Shown in pieces: positions 49,819-58,147 of a stretch of DNA of 64,000 nt. The stretch is from G963662905 sp963676415 (GTDB taxonomy: Bacteria; Bacteroidota; Bacteroidia; Bacteroidales; WRLA01), in the NCBI GenBank assembly GCA_963676415.1, contig OY781097.1, positions 1,240,001 to 1,304,000 on the forward strand, written 5' to 3'. The position numbers and the translations under genes were made by a program. Positions within the stretch are counted from its first letter, which is position 1; each line of letters opens with the position of its first letter. The notes below the pieces were generated by a model. It had not been told where the DNA came from. It did not search any database and was given only the letters and a program-made list of their open reading frames with translations.

Positions 49819-51513
49819 TTAATGCAAAACAAGCTTTTTGTGAACCGATTTGTTATTGGTTTCGACACAAAGCACGTACAAACCAGCAGGATAGCTTCCA
49901 TAGTGGATGCTTTCGAAATTGCCGCTGCAGTTTTTGCTAAAGACTTCCTTGCCGGATAATGCGATGAGGCGGATTTCTTTCAGCTCTTGTCCCTTTCCTG
50001 AAACCACATGAATATTCTTCCCTGAAATACTGATGCTGATATCACTTATCGCCAGTTCGTTTGTGGATGTTATGTCGCAGGCGGCTTTTACCAGATCCAG
50101 TGTTTCGCAATCACCGCTGTTTCGCTTTATTGTAGCAGGGTGTCCTCTGTCAATATAGCTACAAAGCCATTCGTATTTACAATTATTTAATTTTGGATTG
50201 TCTGTAATTATCATTCTGAAATTATTGTCCAAATTAATATTGTTCCAGTCGGGCAGTGTTTCAAGATTTTCATTTGAACTTATTCCGACCATAAAGCTCA
50301 TATACTCAATACTATTGAGTGGGTTCAGCTCAATGAGGCTGTTACACCCTTTTATTTCAAGACTGGATTCACAATATTTTAAAGAAGAGAGGAATTCCAC
50401 ATCGCGCAGCATTGGGTTTTGTTTAATAATCAGGCCTGCAAATTCCTTTTGCTGAATAATAGTATCCAATTTTCCAAATATTTCCACCTTCTCCAGTCTT
50501 TCATTATCTGAAAGCAACAGTTCATTGATTTTACGAGTATTATTAACGCCCTGAATATAGTTTAACGAACTGTTTCCAGAAACATTTAGCATATTTAATG
50601 ATTCTAAAGCAGGAAAAACACATAGGCTATCAATTGCTGTATTTCCCAAGAAACTAAAGCTTTCAAGGCTTTTTAAAGAATCAAAAGAATTAACACAGAT
50701 CAATTCTTCATTGCTCAGGATATTGATTATTCCTGCCGATATAAGACTATCAAAACCACTAATGGACCTGAGGCCTTTGTTACGGCGTACACTTAAAAAA
50801 CCAATATAGTCAACACTCCCGATACCAATCAAAGAATCTATGCCATCATTATCGCTAAAATCTAACTGCCCCAACGAGTCAAGAGAGCTGTTTTTTGCAA
50901 TGTCAATTCTTTCTGAGCACCCGACAATGCTTAGTAAAGCAAGCTTTTGTATATCATTAAGACCCTCTGTACTAAATTCCTGGCACAATCCGTTAAACTT
51001 GAGTTGTTCTAATGATCGCAGTCTATCCAAGCCCTTAAGATTATTGAAACCATTGCCCAATTCTCCAAAAATTTCCAACACATTGATTGATTCAATATTA
51101 CCTAAACCATAAAGGCTTCTTAATCTGGGAAGCGCGGTTAAATAGAAGGATTTTACACTTTTTAAACCAAGAAGTGAGCTAATACTTTGAAGGTTTTTAA
51201 GATTTTCAAGGCTAATCCACTCCGTTATTACTTCTAAGCTATCAAGGCCTTTTAGCTTAATCAGAGCCGGACAATAGCTTATTTCAAGACATTGGACCGT
51301 ATCTATATTCGATAATCCCATAAGGTTTGTAATGGAATCCCCAACTATAGAAACCCACCCATCAATATGATGGCACTCAGGATACATTATAGGAAAACTA
51401 TCGATTTGCGATTGTCGCTGGAAATGAAAATAACCGGATAAAACCTCCTGAGCTTTTGCTGAGATAGCGACAGTAAAGCATAAAGCCAGCAGGGCAATTG
51501 TTCTTTTTATCAT
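49819..51513 (-). CDS. Secreted leucine-rich-repeat-like protein with T9SS sorting domain
   Basis: 564 residues. Signal peptide MIKRTIALLALCFTVAISAKA. Then a long run of irregular LRR / receptor-L-like repeats of 20-25 residues (GLSNIDTVQCLEISYCPALIKLKGLDSLEVI, GLKSVKSFYLTALPRLRSLYGLGNIESI and so on) from about 50 to 440. The C-terminal 80 residues, from ISDISISISGKNIHVVSGKG to SYPAGLYVLCVETNNKSVHKKLVLH, form a type A T9SS sorting domain: a beta-sandwich ending in K-K-L-V-x. The protein is therefore predicted to be exported and anchored to the cell surface. Function unknown; LRR folds usually bind proteins or glycans. Confidence 0.85.
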   Translation of the reverse strand: MIKRTIALLALCFTVAISAKAQEVLSGYFHFQRQSQIDSFPIMYPECHHIDGWVSIVGDSITNLMGLSNIDTVQCLEISYCPALIKLKGLDSLEVITEWISLENLKNLQSISSLLGLKSVKSFYLTALPRLRSLYGLGNIESINVLEIFGELGNGFNNLKGLDRLRSLEQLKFNGLCQEFSTEGLNDIQKLALLSIVGCSERIDIAKNSSLDSLGQLDFSDNDGIDSLIGIGSVDYIGFLSVRRNKGLRSISGFDSLISAGIINILSNEELICVNSFDSLKSLESFSFLGNTAIDSLCVFPALESLNMLNVSGNSSLNYIQGVNNTRKINELLLSDNERLEKVEIFGKLDTIIQQKEFAGLIIKQNPMLRDVEFLSSLKYCESSLEIKGCNSLIELNPLNSIEYMSFMVGISSNENLETLPDWNNINLDNNFRMIITDNPKLNNCKYEWLCSYIDRGHPATIKRNSGDCETLDLVKAACDITSTNELAISDISISISGKNIHVVSGKGQELKEIRLIALSGKEVFSKNCSGNFESIHYGSYPAGLYVLCVETNNKSVHKKLVLH

Positions 51514-51913
51514 GGGTTCAAACTTCTATTGGTTATGAATTTTCAAAAGTAATATAATTTCTGATATTGATAAATGATTAGCTTGAAAAAAAATAATATT
51601 AAACTTTAACTAATGCTCTAATTATTCAGTCAAATCTTATATCAAGGAAGATATATTTAAATAGATGAATATTAAATATAGCCGTTGAATTGTGGAATAA
51701 TTTGTTTCATTCAGTTTCTCCCAAAATAATCATACTACTATCAATCTATAACACAAAAATAATCGTAATATTATCAAGTTATTGCTTAAAATCAGATATA
51801 AAAATTAAATTAATAAGAAATGAAGACTTTAACAAAAAGCTTGTGCCAGAACAGCAGCAGTTTTGTTCTAAAAACTAAACTATTGTTATAATTTAAAATA
51901 CAAGATGATCCGA
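51514..51913. other. AT-rich gene-free region
   Basis: 400 nt between the start of the LRR-like gene and the stop of the sensor kinase, both on the minus strand. Very AT-rich. It must contain the promoter of the LRR-like gene and the end of the kinase transcript. A 62-codon plus-strand frame at 51690-51878 is compositionally poor and not supported. A weak dyad AGAACA/TGTTCT occurs near 51850-51871. Confidence 0.5.
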
Positions 51914-54028
51914 TTACGCCCCAAACACCAAACGGAAACAACTGCCTTTGCCTTCGGTGCTGTCGATTTCAATTTGCCCGCCCATTTTTTGTGCAAACTC
52001 AAAACAAATCTTGATCCCTAATCCGGTTCCATTTTCCCCTTCTGTCCCTGTTTGTGATTCCATCTCACCCAGGTTTTTAATTTGGTTTAGCTGATCATCA
52101 GACATCCCGATTCCGTTATCCTGCACACTGATTGAAATCCGGTTGTCTTTCTCACTTGCTTCCAATTGAATTTCGCCACCTTTGTGCGTAAACTTAATCG
52201 CATTTGAAATCAGGTTTCTCAGTACAGTGGAAAGCAAATGCTCGTCCAGCTTTGCAGTTATATGCTGACCGCTTGATATTTTGAGTTTTATCTTTTTAAG
52301 CTCTGCTGAAGTCAGCATTTGTTCGCGGATATTGCTCAAAGTATCTCCAATATTCAAATCCTGCAGGTATAGAGCTATTTTACCACTTTGAAAACGCGAC
52401 CATTCGAGCAGGTTGAGCACCAAATTGTAATTTTCTGAGGAGGTTTTGTTAATGAGAATAATCATATCGCGACGTTCCTCTTCTGAAAGGCTGTTCCAGT
52501 CGGTCATCAATATATCAGAAAATCCAAGCAAGGAATTAAACGGGCCTTTTAGGTCATGTGCAATAATGGAATATAAGCGGTCGCGCGTACTGTTGATTTC
52601 CTGAAGCTCGCGGGCATATGCTTCAATTTCATCGCGTTGCGTAGCCAGCTCTTCATTGCGCTGCTGGATGGATTTGTTTGAAATAATAAGTGATTTATTG
52701 GCTTTTTTTCGCTGCCGGTTCAAACGCTCCATTAAAAAAATGAGGGCCAAAAAAATACCGACAAAAAGAATAGAAAGGTACAGTGCTCTCTTCTGATATC
52801 TTATAACCTTATCAGCCTGCTGTTTATCTGAACTGAGCTTATTGATTTGCCTCAACTGTTGCTGAAACTGGTACCGGGCTTCCAGCTGATTGATCTCCTG
52901 TATCTTATCTTTACTCATTAAGCTGTCATTCAGTTCAAAAAGCAAAAGTGAAGCATCAAGAGCATTTTCATATTCTCCGAGCATTTTATATGCCTGGGTT
53001 TTATGCTTCATAGCCATAACCTGAGCAGACAAAACATCGGTATTCTTTGCCAAGATATAAGCCGAATCCAGATATGCTATCGATTCTTTAAGTAACTTTT
53101 CCCGTTCGGCCCTGTCCTCAGTACTCTTCGCTTCTTCAATCAAAAGCCGGCCATAATTTTTATAGGAAATGGATGCGCTTTTGGGCTTGTTTTTCTTGAT
53201 GTTTGCCAGTGCATATTGAAAGAAATAGGCTGCGGAATCCAAATTTCCCTGATCCAGATACAATTCACCCATATTGGTCATGGCTATGCCAATGTTTTTT
53301 GAGTTATCGGACAGTGCGCAAAGTTCAATGGCTTTTGTCAGATATTGCTTTGCTTTCTCACGCTCATCAGTAAGATCCAAAAAAATACTGGCCAAATTAA
53401 TATAAACACTGATCAATCCATTGGTGTCCTGCAACTCTGAATCAATGTACAAGGCCCTTTTTTGATATTGAAAAGCAAGTTCCTGGTTTTTCTGTTTTTT
53501 GTGGATGATGCCAATATTGGTGAGGCATGCACTGTAAAGCTTTAGGTCTCTGGTCGTATCCAGTGCATCAATGGCCTGATGAAAATACTCGAGAGCAACC
53601 GGATATTCTCCTTTGATTCCGTATATGGCTGCAATCCCAATAAGGCTATTGCCCATAAGCCGACCGTTTCCCAAATCCATAAATAAATTGGCGGCCTTTT
53701 TAAAATTATCAAGAGCCAAAGTGTAATCACCACTTTGCCAATAAACAGATGCAAGCTTTTGATAGGAGTTTGCTTCAATGCTCCTGAAGTTTTTGACCCT
53801 TGATTCTTTAATAATACCGTTAATCATTTCTATGGCACTATCTTTATAGTCTCTGGACATCTGATACGTCAGGTTATATCTGTACACCAGGCTGAGGCTA
53901 TCATTGTCCGTTTTGTTTAACAGCTGTTTGATACTGTCTTCTGATCCGTTTTGAGCTACAATATTTATTTCGCCCACAAAAGTGATCAGCAGTAAAAAAC
54001 ACAATGCTATTAACCTGGAATTTTGCAT
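51914..54028 (-). CDS. TPR-containing sensor histidine kinase
   Basis: 704 residues from the ATG at 54028; the TTG at 54034 was not used. Signal peptide (RLIALCFLLLITFVGEINIVA). Periplasmic TPR array at about 75-390 (SIEANSYQKLASVYWQSGDYTLALDNFKKA, and LTNIGIIHKKQKNQELAFQYQKRALY). One membrane helix, LYLSILFVGIFLALIFLMERL, near 410-430. A coiled coil follows, then HisKA with the H box IAHDLKGPFNSLLGFSDIL near 493-511, then HATPase_c with NLISNAIKFTHKGGEIQLEA, DNGIGM and GTGLGIKICFEFA. No receiver or regulator gene is adjacent. Signal unknown; TPR sensors in Bacteroidota commonly feed separate response regulators. Confidence 0.93.
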   Translation of the reverse strand: MQNSRLIALCFLLLITFVGEINIVAQNGSEDSIKQLLNKTDNDSLSLVYRYNLTYQMSRDYKDSAIEMINGIIKESRVKNFRSIEANSYQKLASVYWQSGDYTLALDNFKKAANLFMDLGNGRLMGNSLIGIAAIYGIKGEYPVALEYFHQAIDALDTTRDLKLYSACLTNIGIIHKKQKNQELAFQYQKRALYIDSELQDTNGLISVYINLASIFLDLTDEREKAKQYLTKAIELCALSDNSKNIGIAMTNMGELYLDQGNLDSAAYFFQYALANIKKNKPKSASISYKNYGRLLIEEAKSTEDRAEREKLLKESIAYLDSAYILAKNTDVLSAQVMAMKHKTQAYKMLGEYENALDASLLLFELNDSLMSKDKIQEINQLEARYQFQQQLRQINKLSSDKQQADKVIRYQKRALYLSILFVGIFLALIFLMERLNRQRKKANKSLIISNKSIQQRNEELATQRDEIEAYARELQEINSTRDRLYSIIAHDLKGPFNSLLGFSDILMTDWNSLSEEERRDMIILINKTSSENYNLVLNLLEWSRFQSGKIALYLQDLNIGDTLSNIREQMLTSAELKKIKLKISSGQHITAKLDEHLLSTVLRNLISNAIKFTHKGGEIQLEASEKDNRISISVQDNGIGMSDDQLNQIKNLGEMESQTGTEGENGTGLGIKICFEFAQKMGGQIEIDSTEGKGSCFRLVFGA

Positions 54029-54139
54029 TTTCAAATATATGTAAATTGTTCCGAATTAGACAAGCTATATTTATTTATAAATTTGATTCGGGCAATATCC
54101 ATGCGGTCAAATTTGTATTTTTGCACAAAATTGATCGTT

Positions 54140-54847
54140 ATGGCTTTGATTTTAAGCATAGAAACAGCTACACCGGTTTGTTCGGCGGCTTTGCTCAATA
54201 ATGAGGGGTGCATCCTGGAGCATTTTACAACTGAGGAAAACGCCCACAGCCGTCAGCTTACGGTTTTCCTTGAAGAAATTATGAAAGAAACAGCGCATTC
54301 TTTTGCTCAGCTTGATGCTGTTGCTGTGAGCGAAGGCCCGGGCTCCTATACCGGTTTGCGTATTGGCGTTTCGGCAGCCAAAGGTATTTGTTATGCGCAG
54401 GATATTCCACTCATCGGCATAAGCTCTTTGCAATCAATGGCCGCCGGGATGCTGCAGCTTGATACCGATTCGGATTACAACAGCCTCTATCTGCCCATGA
54501 TGGATGCCCGCAGGATGGAAGTTTATGCCGCGGTATTTGACCATAAAAACCGATTAATGCGCAATGTCAAAGCAGATATCCTGGATGATCTGACCTATAT
54601 CGAATACCTCGAAGGAGGTTACCGCATGGTTTTGGCAGGAAACGGAGCCGGTAAATCAAAGGAATTGTACGCAGAACGAAAAAATATGGTTTATCTCGAT
54701 GATTTCCGAGTTTCTGCAAAGCATGCCCACCAAATTGCTTTTAAAAAATTTCTTGTGCAGGATTTTGTTGATACTGCTTATTTCGAGCCATTTTATCTGA
54801 AAGCATTTATTGCCGGTAAACCCAAAGTGAAAGGACTTTACGCTTAA
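54140..54847 (+). CDS. tsaB: tRNA threonylcarbamoyladenosine biosynthesis protein TsaB
   Basis: 235 residues from the ATG at 54140; a longer frame to 54023 adds an unrelated N-terminus. ASKHA-fold protein: ILSIETATPVCSAALL at 4-19, HSRQLTVFLEEIMKE near 39-53, AVAVSEGPGSYTGLRIGVSAAKGICYA near 68-94, and MMDARRMEVYAAVF. TsaB pairs with TsaD and TsaE in t6A synthesis and has lost the metal site of TsaD. It is the first of four plus-strand genes (tsaB, purN, radical SAM, DUF6873) with short gaps or overlaps. No anomalies. Confidence 0.95.
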   Translation: MALILSIETATPVCSAALLNNEGCILEHFTTEENAHSRQLTVFLEEIMKETAHSFAQLDAVAVSEGPGSYTGLRIGVSAAKGICYAQDIPLIGISSLQSMAAGMLQLDTDSDYNSLYLPMMDARRMEVYAAVFDHKNRLMRNVKADILDDLTYIEYLEGGYRMVLAGNGAGKSKELYAERKNMVYLDDFRVSAKHAHQIAFKKFLVQDFVDTAYFEPFYLKAFIAGKPKVKGLYA

Positions 54848-54850
54848 ATT

Positions 54851-55420
54851 ATGAAGAAAATTGTTATACTGGCTTCGGGCAGCGGCACTAATGCCCAACG
54901 GATAATAGAATATTTCAAAGAAAAAAAAACAGCGGAAGTCGAAGCGGTTTTTTCCAATCGCAAAGAAGCTTTTGTGCTGCAAAGGGCTAAAAAATTCGGC
55001 GTGCCGGCAAAGCATTTCAGCCGTGCTGATTTTTATGAAAACAACAGCCTTTTTGAGGAAATCAAAACCTTGCAGCCCGATTTGATCATCCTGGCCGGTT
55101 TCCTTTGGCTGATACCGAACAATATCCTGAAAAACTGGCACGATCGAATCCTTAATATTCATCCGGCTTTGCTGCCAAATTATGGCGGAAAAGGCATGTA
55201 CGGCCATCATGTGCACGAAGCGGTGATCAAAAACAAAGAAAAAGAATCGGGGATTACCATTCATCTGGTGAACGAACGTTACGATGAAGGCCAACGGCTT
55301 TTTCAGGCAACATGTCCGGTGCTGCCCGATGATACTGCCGACAGTCTGGCCGGGCGCATTCACACGCTGGAACACAAGCATTTTCCCGAAGTAATTGATT
55401 CTTACCTTCAAAAAATATGA
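54851..55420 (+). CDS. purN: Phosphoribosylglycinamide formyltransferase
   Basis: 189 residues. KIVILASGSGTNAQRIIEYF at 3-22 is the N-terminal nucleotide-binding loop. LDLIILAGFLWLIP-like and RILNIHPALLPNYGGKGMYGHHVHEAVI near 99-126 hold the catalytic Asn-His of the family, and SGITIHLVNERYDEGQRLFQATCPV near 134-158 supplies the Asp. It transfers the formyl group from 10-formyl-THF to GAR in purine synthesis. It begins 3 nt after tsaB and overlaps the radical SAM gene by 4 nt (ATGA). Confidence 0.95.
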   Translation: MKKIVILASGSGTNAQRIIEYFKEKKTAEVEAVFSNRKEAFVLQRAKKFGVPAKHFSRADFYENNSLFEEIKTLQPDLIILAGFLWLIPNNILKNWHDRILNIHPALLPNYGGKGMYGHHVHEAVIKNKEKESGITIHLVNERYDEGQRLFQATCPVLPDDTADSLAGRIHTLEHKHFPEVIDSYLQKI

Positions 55421-56430
55421 GTGTCCACCATTTCAATATTCCCATTTTTATTCCAGAAAAAGCCTGTCCGTTCCGTTGTGTTTTTTGCGATCAGCACAAA
55501 ATCACGGATCAAAAGCAAATGCCTACGGATGAGGAAATTACAAGCATTATTGAAAAACGCCTGAAAACCATTCCCGACGATCATCATTCCGTAATTGAGA
55601 TTGCTTTTTTTGGCGGGAATTTTACCGGTATTCCTCTGATAGAACAGGAACACCTTTTGCAATTGGTGCAGCCCTGGCTGGATGGTGGAAGGGTGCGCGG
55701 AATCCGGATTTCAACGCGCCCGGATTATATCAACAAGGAAGTTTTGCAGCTTTTGAAGCAGTATCGGGTTAAAGTAATCGAGCTGGGCGCACAATCTTTT
55801 GATGATGAGGTTTTAATCAAAGCCGGACGTGGCCATACTGCTGCCGACACCGAAGAAGCAGCACAAATGATTCGCCGTGAAGGCTTTAGCCTTGGCTTGC
55901 AAATGATGACCGGTTTGCCGGGCGATTCTTTTGCTTCCATCATGAAAACCGCAAAAAGAATTGTGGCACTGGGAGCCGGCAATACACGCATTTATCCGGT
56001 GCTGGTGATTGAAGGCACCCAACTCGCCGAAATGTACAAAGCAGGAACATTTAATCCTCCGGACATAGCCCAAACGATTCAGTTCTTGCGCTGGCTGCTA
56101 CCCTATTTCAGTGAAAGCAAGGTAGATGTAATTCGTGTGGGCCTGCATCCTTCCGAAAGCCTTTTATGTGGCGACGGACTGCTGGCCGGCCCTTTTCATC
56201 CGGCATTGAAACAAATGGCATTGTCAGCGGTGTGGCAGGATGCATTCTGGAATTATCAATTCGATACACGCCATGATGCCATTGATGTGTTTGTGCCTAA
56301 AGGACAAAGAGCCAATGCCATTGGTTATCAAGCGAAAAACAAAACAGCTTTGCTGAAAAACTTCAAAGAGGTAAAATTTTATATCGATCCCTTTTTGAGA
56401 GGCTATAATTTCTATGTTAATTATCGCTGA
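55417..56430 (+). CDS. Radical SAM protein (Elp3-like)
   Basis: 337 residues. The iron-sulfur motif CxxxCxxC is CPFRCVFC at 17-24. AFFGGNFTGI near 63-72 is the GG-type SAM-binding motif, followed by ISTRPDYI near 100-107 and IELGAQSFDDEVL near 122-134. This is the Elp3/oxygen-independent-coproporphyrinogen-oxidase-like class without a HAT domain. The C-terminal half (VIRVGLHPSESL ... FHPALKQMALSAVW) is characteristic of a family common in Clostridia and Bacteroidota whose substrate is unknown. It overlaps purN by 4 nt and the DUF6873 gene by 17 nt, pointing to a coupled pair with the latter. Confidence 0.85.
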   Translation: MSVHHFNIPIFIPEKACPFRCVFCDQHKITDQKQMPTDEEITSIIEKRLKTIPDDHHSVIEIAFFGGNFTGIPLIEQEHLLQLVQPWLDGGRVRGIRISTRPDYINKEVLQLLKQYRVKVIELGAQSFDDEVLIKAGRGHTAADTEEAAQMIRREGFSLGLQMMTGLPGDSFASIMKTAKRIVALGAGNTRIYPVLVIEGTQLAEMYKAGTFNPPDIAQTIQFLRWLLPYFSESKVDVIRVGLHPSESLLCGDGLLAGPFHPALKQMALSAVWQDAFWNYQFDTRHDAIDVFVPKGQRANAIGYQAKNKTALLKNFKEVKFYIDPFLRGYNFYVNYR

Positions 56431-57103
56431 TCACCGGCTGCCTGAACAAGCACGGCAAAAACTGGCTGCTTTGGGCGATTTTTATCCTTTCGCAGCAAGT
56501 GCTGCCTACGAAGCCATCCGTTCACATCCCGATGTTTATATGTGCCCATTGCCCGATGGAAGCTTGATTGTGGCGCCCAATGCCCCACAAGCGCTTTTTC
56601 AAAAACTGAGGGAAAATCAAATTCGCTGGAAAACCGGGAAGAAAGCCGTCGGCACTGGTTTTCCGGATACGGCTTTGTATAATGCCGTGATGACGGAAAA
56701 TTTCCGGATATTTCATAAAAAAATCACAGATCAAAGCATTACAGAATGGAAGTCCGGGGCGCAAAAAGTCGCAGTAAAGCAGGCGTATATTCGTTGTAAC
56801 TTATTGATGTTAAATAATAGATCCGCCATATGCTCCGATGAGGGCATCTCATCAAAGCTGCAGGAAGCCGGAATAAATGTACTCCAAATAAATCCCCGGG
56901 GCATCCAATTGCCGGGTTTTGATTACGGATTTATTGGCGGATGTTTGGGATTATACGATAAGCGTGTATTTGTGAGCGGCAGCCTGGATTTTCATCCACA
57001 GGGCAAACAAATGGAAGCATTTATTCTGGAATCCGGCTTTCAGCTTGTAGAATTATTCAAGGAACCTTTGCTGGATGTAGGTGGCTTGTTTTTTCTGAAA
57101 TAA
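56414..57103 (+). CDS. DUF6873-type GME-fold protein
   Basis: 229 residues. The C-terminal region (AVKQAYIRCNLLMLNNRSAICSDEGISSKLQEAGINVLQINPRGIQLPGFDYGFIGGCLGLYDKRVFVSGSL, written here in parts: YIRCNLLML, ICSDEGI, GFDYGFIGGCLG) matches proteins annotated DUF6873, related to the arginine-deiminase-like (GME) fold. I see no complete Cys-His-Glu triad, so catalysis is uncertain. It overlaps the radical SAM gene by 17 nt. That strong coupling, also seen in other genomes by my recollection of the family, suggests it acts with the radical SAM protein. Ends the tsaB operon; a MarR gene follows after 70 nt. Confidence 0.75.
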   Translation: MLIIADHRLPEQARQKLAALGDFYPFAASAAYEAIRSHPDVYMCPLPDGSLIVAPNAPQALFQKLRENQIRWKTGKKAVGTGFPDTALYNAVMTENFRIFHKKITDQSITEWKSGAQKVAVKQAYIRCNLLMLNNRSAICSDEGISSKLQEAGINVLQINPRGIQLPGFDYGFIGGCLGLYDKRVFVSGSLDFHPQGKQMEAFILESGFQLVELFKEPLLDVGGLFFLK

Positions 57104-57151
57104 AAAAACAAAATCAAAAGGCCACTGTTGTTAATTTATTTTTTATATTCG

Positions 57152-57169
57152 TTGTTCGTGCAAGAACTA
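57152..57169. promoter_or_regulatory. Operator TTGTTC-N6-GAACTA upstream of marR
   Basis: Bases 57152-57169 contain TTGTTC-gtgcaa-GAACTA, an inverted repeat with GTTC/GAAC arms. It ends 4 nt before the marR start codon at 57174. The same 6+6 arrangement recurs at 57735-57752 upstream of the next operon. Probable MarR binding site (autoregulation). Confidence 0.65.
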
Positions 57170-57173
57170 ATTT

Positions 57174-57662
57174 ATGGACTACACAGAAATCATTATCAAA
57201 ATACGCAAAATCATCCGCTCGCTCAATATCGAGTCCCGAAATATTCAATCGGAATTTGGGATCAGTATTCCGCAATTCCTGGTATTGCGGTTTTTATCTG
57301 AGCAAGAAGATTTTAAATCAACTCATGCCAATATAAGCCAAAACCTGGAATTGAATAAAAGTACGATCAGTGGCATTCTCAGCCGCCTAGAAAAGAAAAA
57401 TTATATCGCCCGTTTGCCCAAAGCCGGCGATAAACGGGTAACACTTGTATCACTGACCTCTGTCGGATATAAAATTGTGCAGAACAGCCCTACCTTGCTG
57501 CACGATCACCTATCGCTTAAACTGAAGCAGCTTCCTGAAAATGATCTGAAAGGAATAAATTATTCCCTTGACCTTTTGCTTAAATGCTTTGATATTGAAG
57601 ATATTCACGCCTCACCAATGCTCACCTTGGAAGATCCGATTGCTTCTGCAGAAGGCGAATAA
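57174..57662 (+). CDS. MarR-family transcriptional regulator
   Basis: 162 residues, winged-helix. Recognition region NLELNKSTISGILSRLEKKNYIARLPKAGDKRVTLVSLTSVGYKI at about 61-105, with the wing Asp-Lys-Arg, and N- and C-terminal dimerisation helices. MarR proteins usually repress until a small ligand binds. It is single, with its own operator upstream and an identical one 73 nt downstream of its stop, ahead of the SSS transporter operon. Inference: represses itself and that operon; the ligand may be a substrate of the transporter. Nothing odd in length. Confidence 0.92.
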   Translation: MDYTEIIIKIRKIIRSLNIESRNIQSEFGISIPQFLVLRFLSEQEDFKSTHANISQNLELNKSTISGILSRLEKKNYIARLPKAGDKRVTLVSLTSVGYKIVQNSPTLLHDHLSLKLKQLPENDLKGINYSLDLLLKCFDIEDIHASPMLTLEDPIASAEGE

Positions 57663-57729
57663 TTCAATCTATAATTTGCAGGCATTGCCGTTTATCTCAC
57701 ATCCTATTCGGAAAGTTTGAGGATTTTTG

Positions 57730-57752
57730 TATTTTTGTTCGCATACGAACTA
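57730..57752 (+). promoter_or_regulatory. TAnnTTTG -7 box overlapping a MarR-type operator
   Basis: TATTTTTG at 57730-57737 matches the Bacteroidota -7 consensus. It overlaps TTGTTC-gcatac-GAACTA at 57735-57752, the second copy of the operator found before marR. Binding there would block the promoter of the 57781-61213 operon. Confidence 0.6.
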
Positions 57753-57780
57753 TTAATGAACAAAAACGCACGTCAATTTT

Positions 57781-58137
57781 ATGCCAGAAATTTGTATTAC
57801 TTATGATGAAATGCTAAAGGAAGCAATAAAAGTACTTGAAGATGAAGGATATACGGAAATAAAAGCCAAGTCCAGCAAAGAATACAATGAACCGGATAAA
57901 ATCCGTAAGTCCCTTTTAGGCCCGTCCTACCAACCCGATATTACGGCAGTGCAAAATGACACAACATTTGTTTTCAGCATCATTACAGAGCCTTTTCCTG
58001 CAAGCCGTGGGCTGGAAGTTTTTGATTCCTATACCCGTAAACATGATGCCTGTCTGGTTTTTATCACCCGGCCTGCAATACGCAATGTTGTTGAAAGCCG
58101 CCTGGTATCACGTGGAATTACAGCAACAGTAATTTAG
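57781..58137 (+). CDS. Small protein with a degenerate PD-(D/E)XK-like pattern
   Basis: 118 residues, cytosolic. After an N-terminal helix (EICITYDEMLKEAIKVLEDEGYTEIKAK) comes SYQPDITAVQNDTTFVFSIITE near 49-70. In restriction-like nuclease folds this layout would be PD-x(n)-(E/D)xK; the PD is present, but the E-x-K strand reads FSI, so the catalytic Lys is lost. The rest (GLEVFDSYTRKHDACLVFITRPAIRNVVESRLVSRGI) fits the later helices of such a fold. First gene of an operon with an SSS symporter, 10 nt upstream of it. Inference: a binding or regulatory relic rather than a nuclease. The fold assignment is tentative. Confidence 0.6.
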   Translation: MPEICITYDEMLKEAIKVLEDEGYTEIKAKSSKEYNEPDKIRKSLLGPSYQPDITAVQNDTTFVFSIITEPFPASRGLEVFDSYTRKHDACLVFITRPAIRNVVESRLVSRGITATVI

Positions 58138-58147
58138 TCAGATTTTT

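Noticed and set aside
51690..51878. 62-codon plus-strand frame
   Set aside because: In very AT-rich DNA, Ile/Lys/Ser-rich and without a ribosome site.
54656..55411. Minus-strand 251-codon frame
   Set aside because: Antisense to tsaB and purN, Phe-rich composition.
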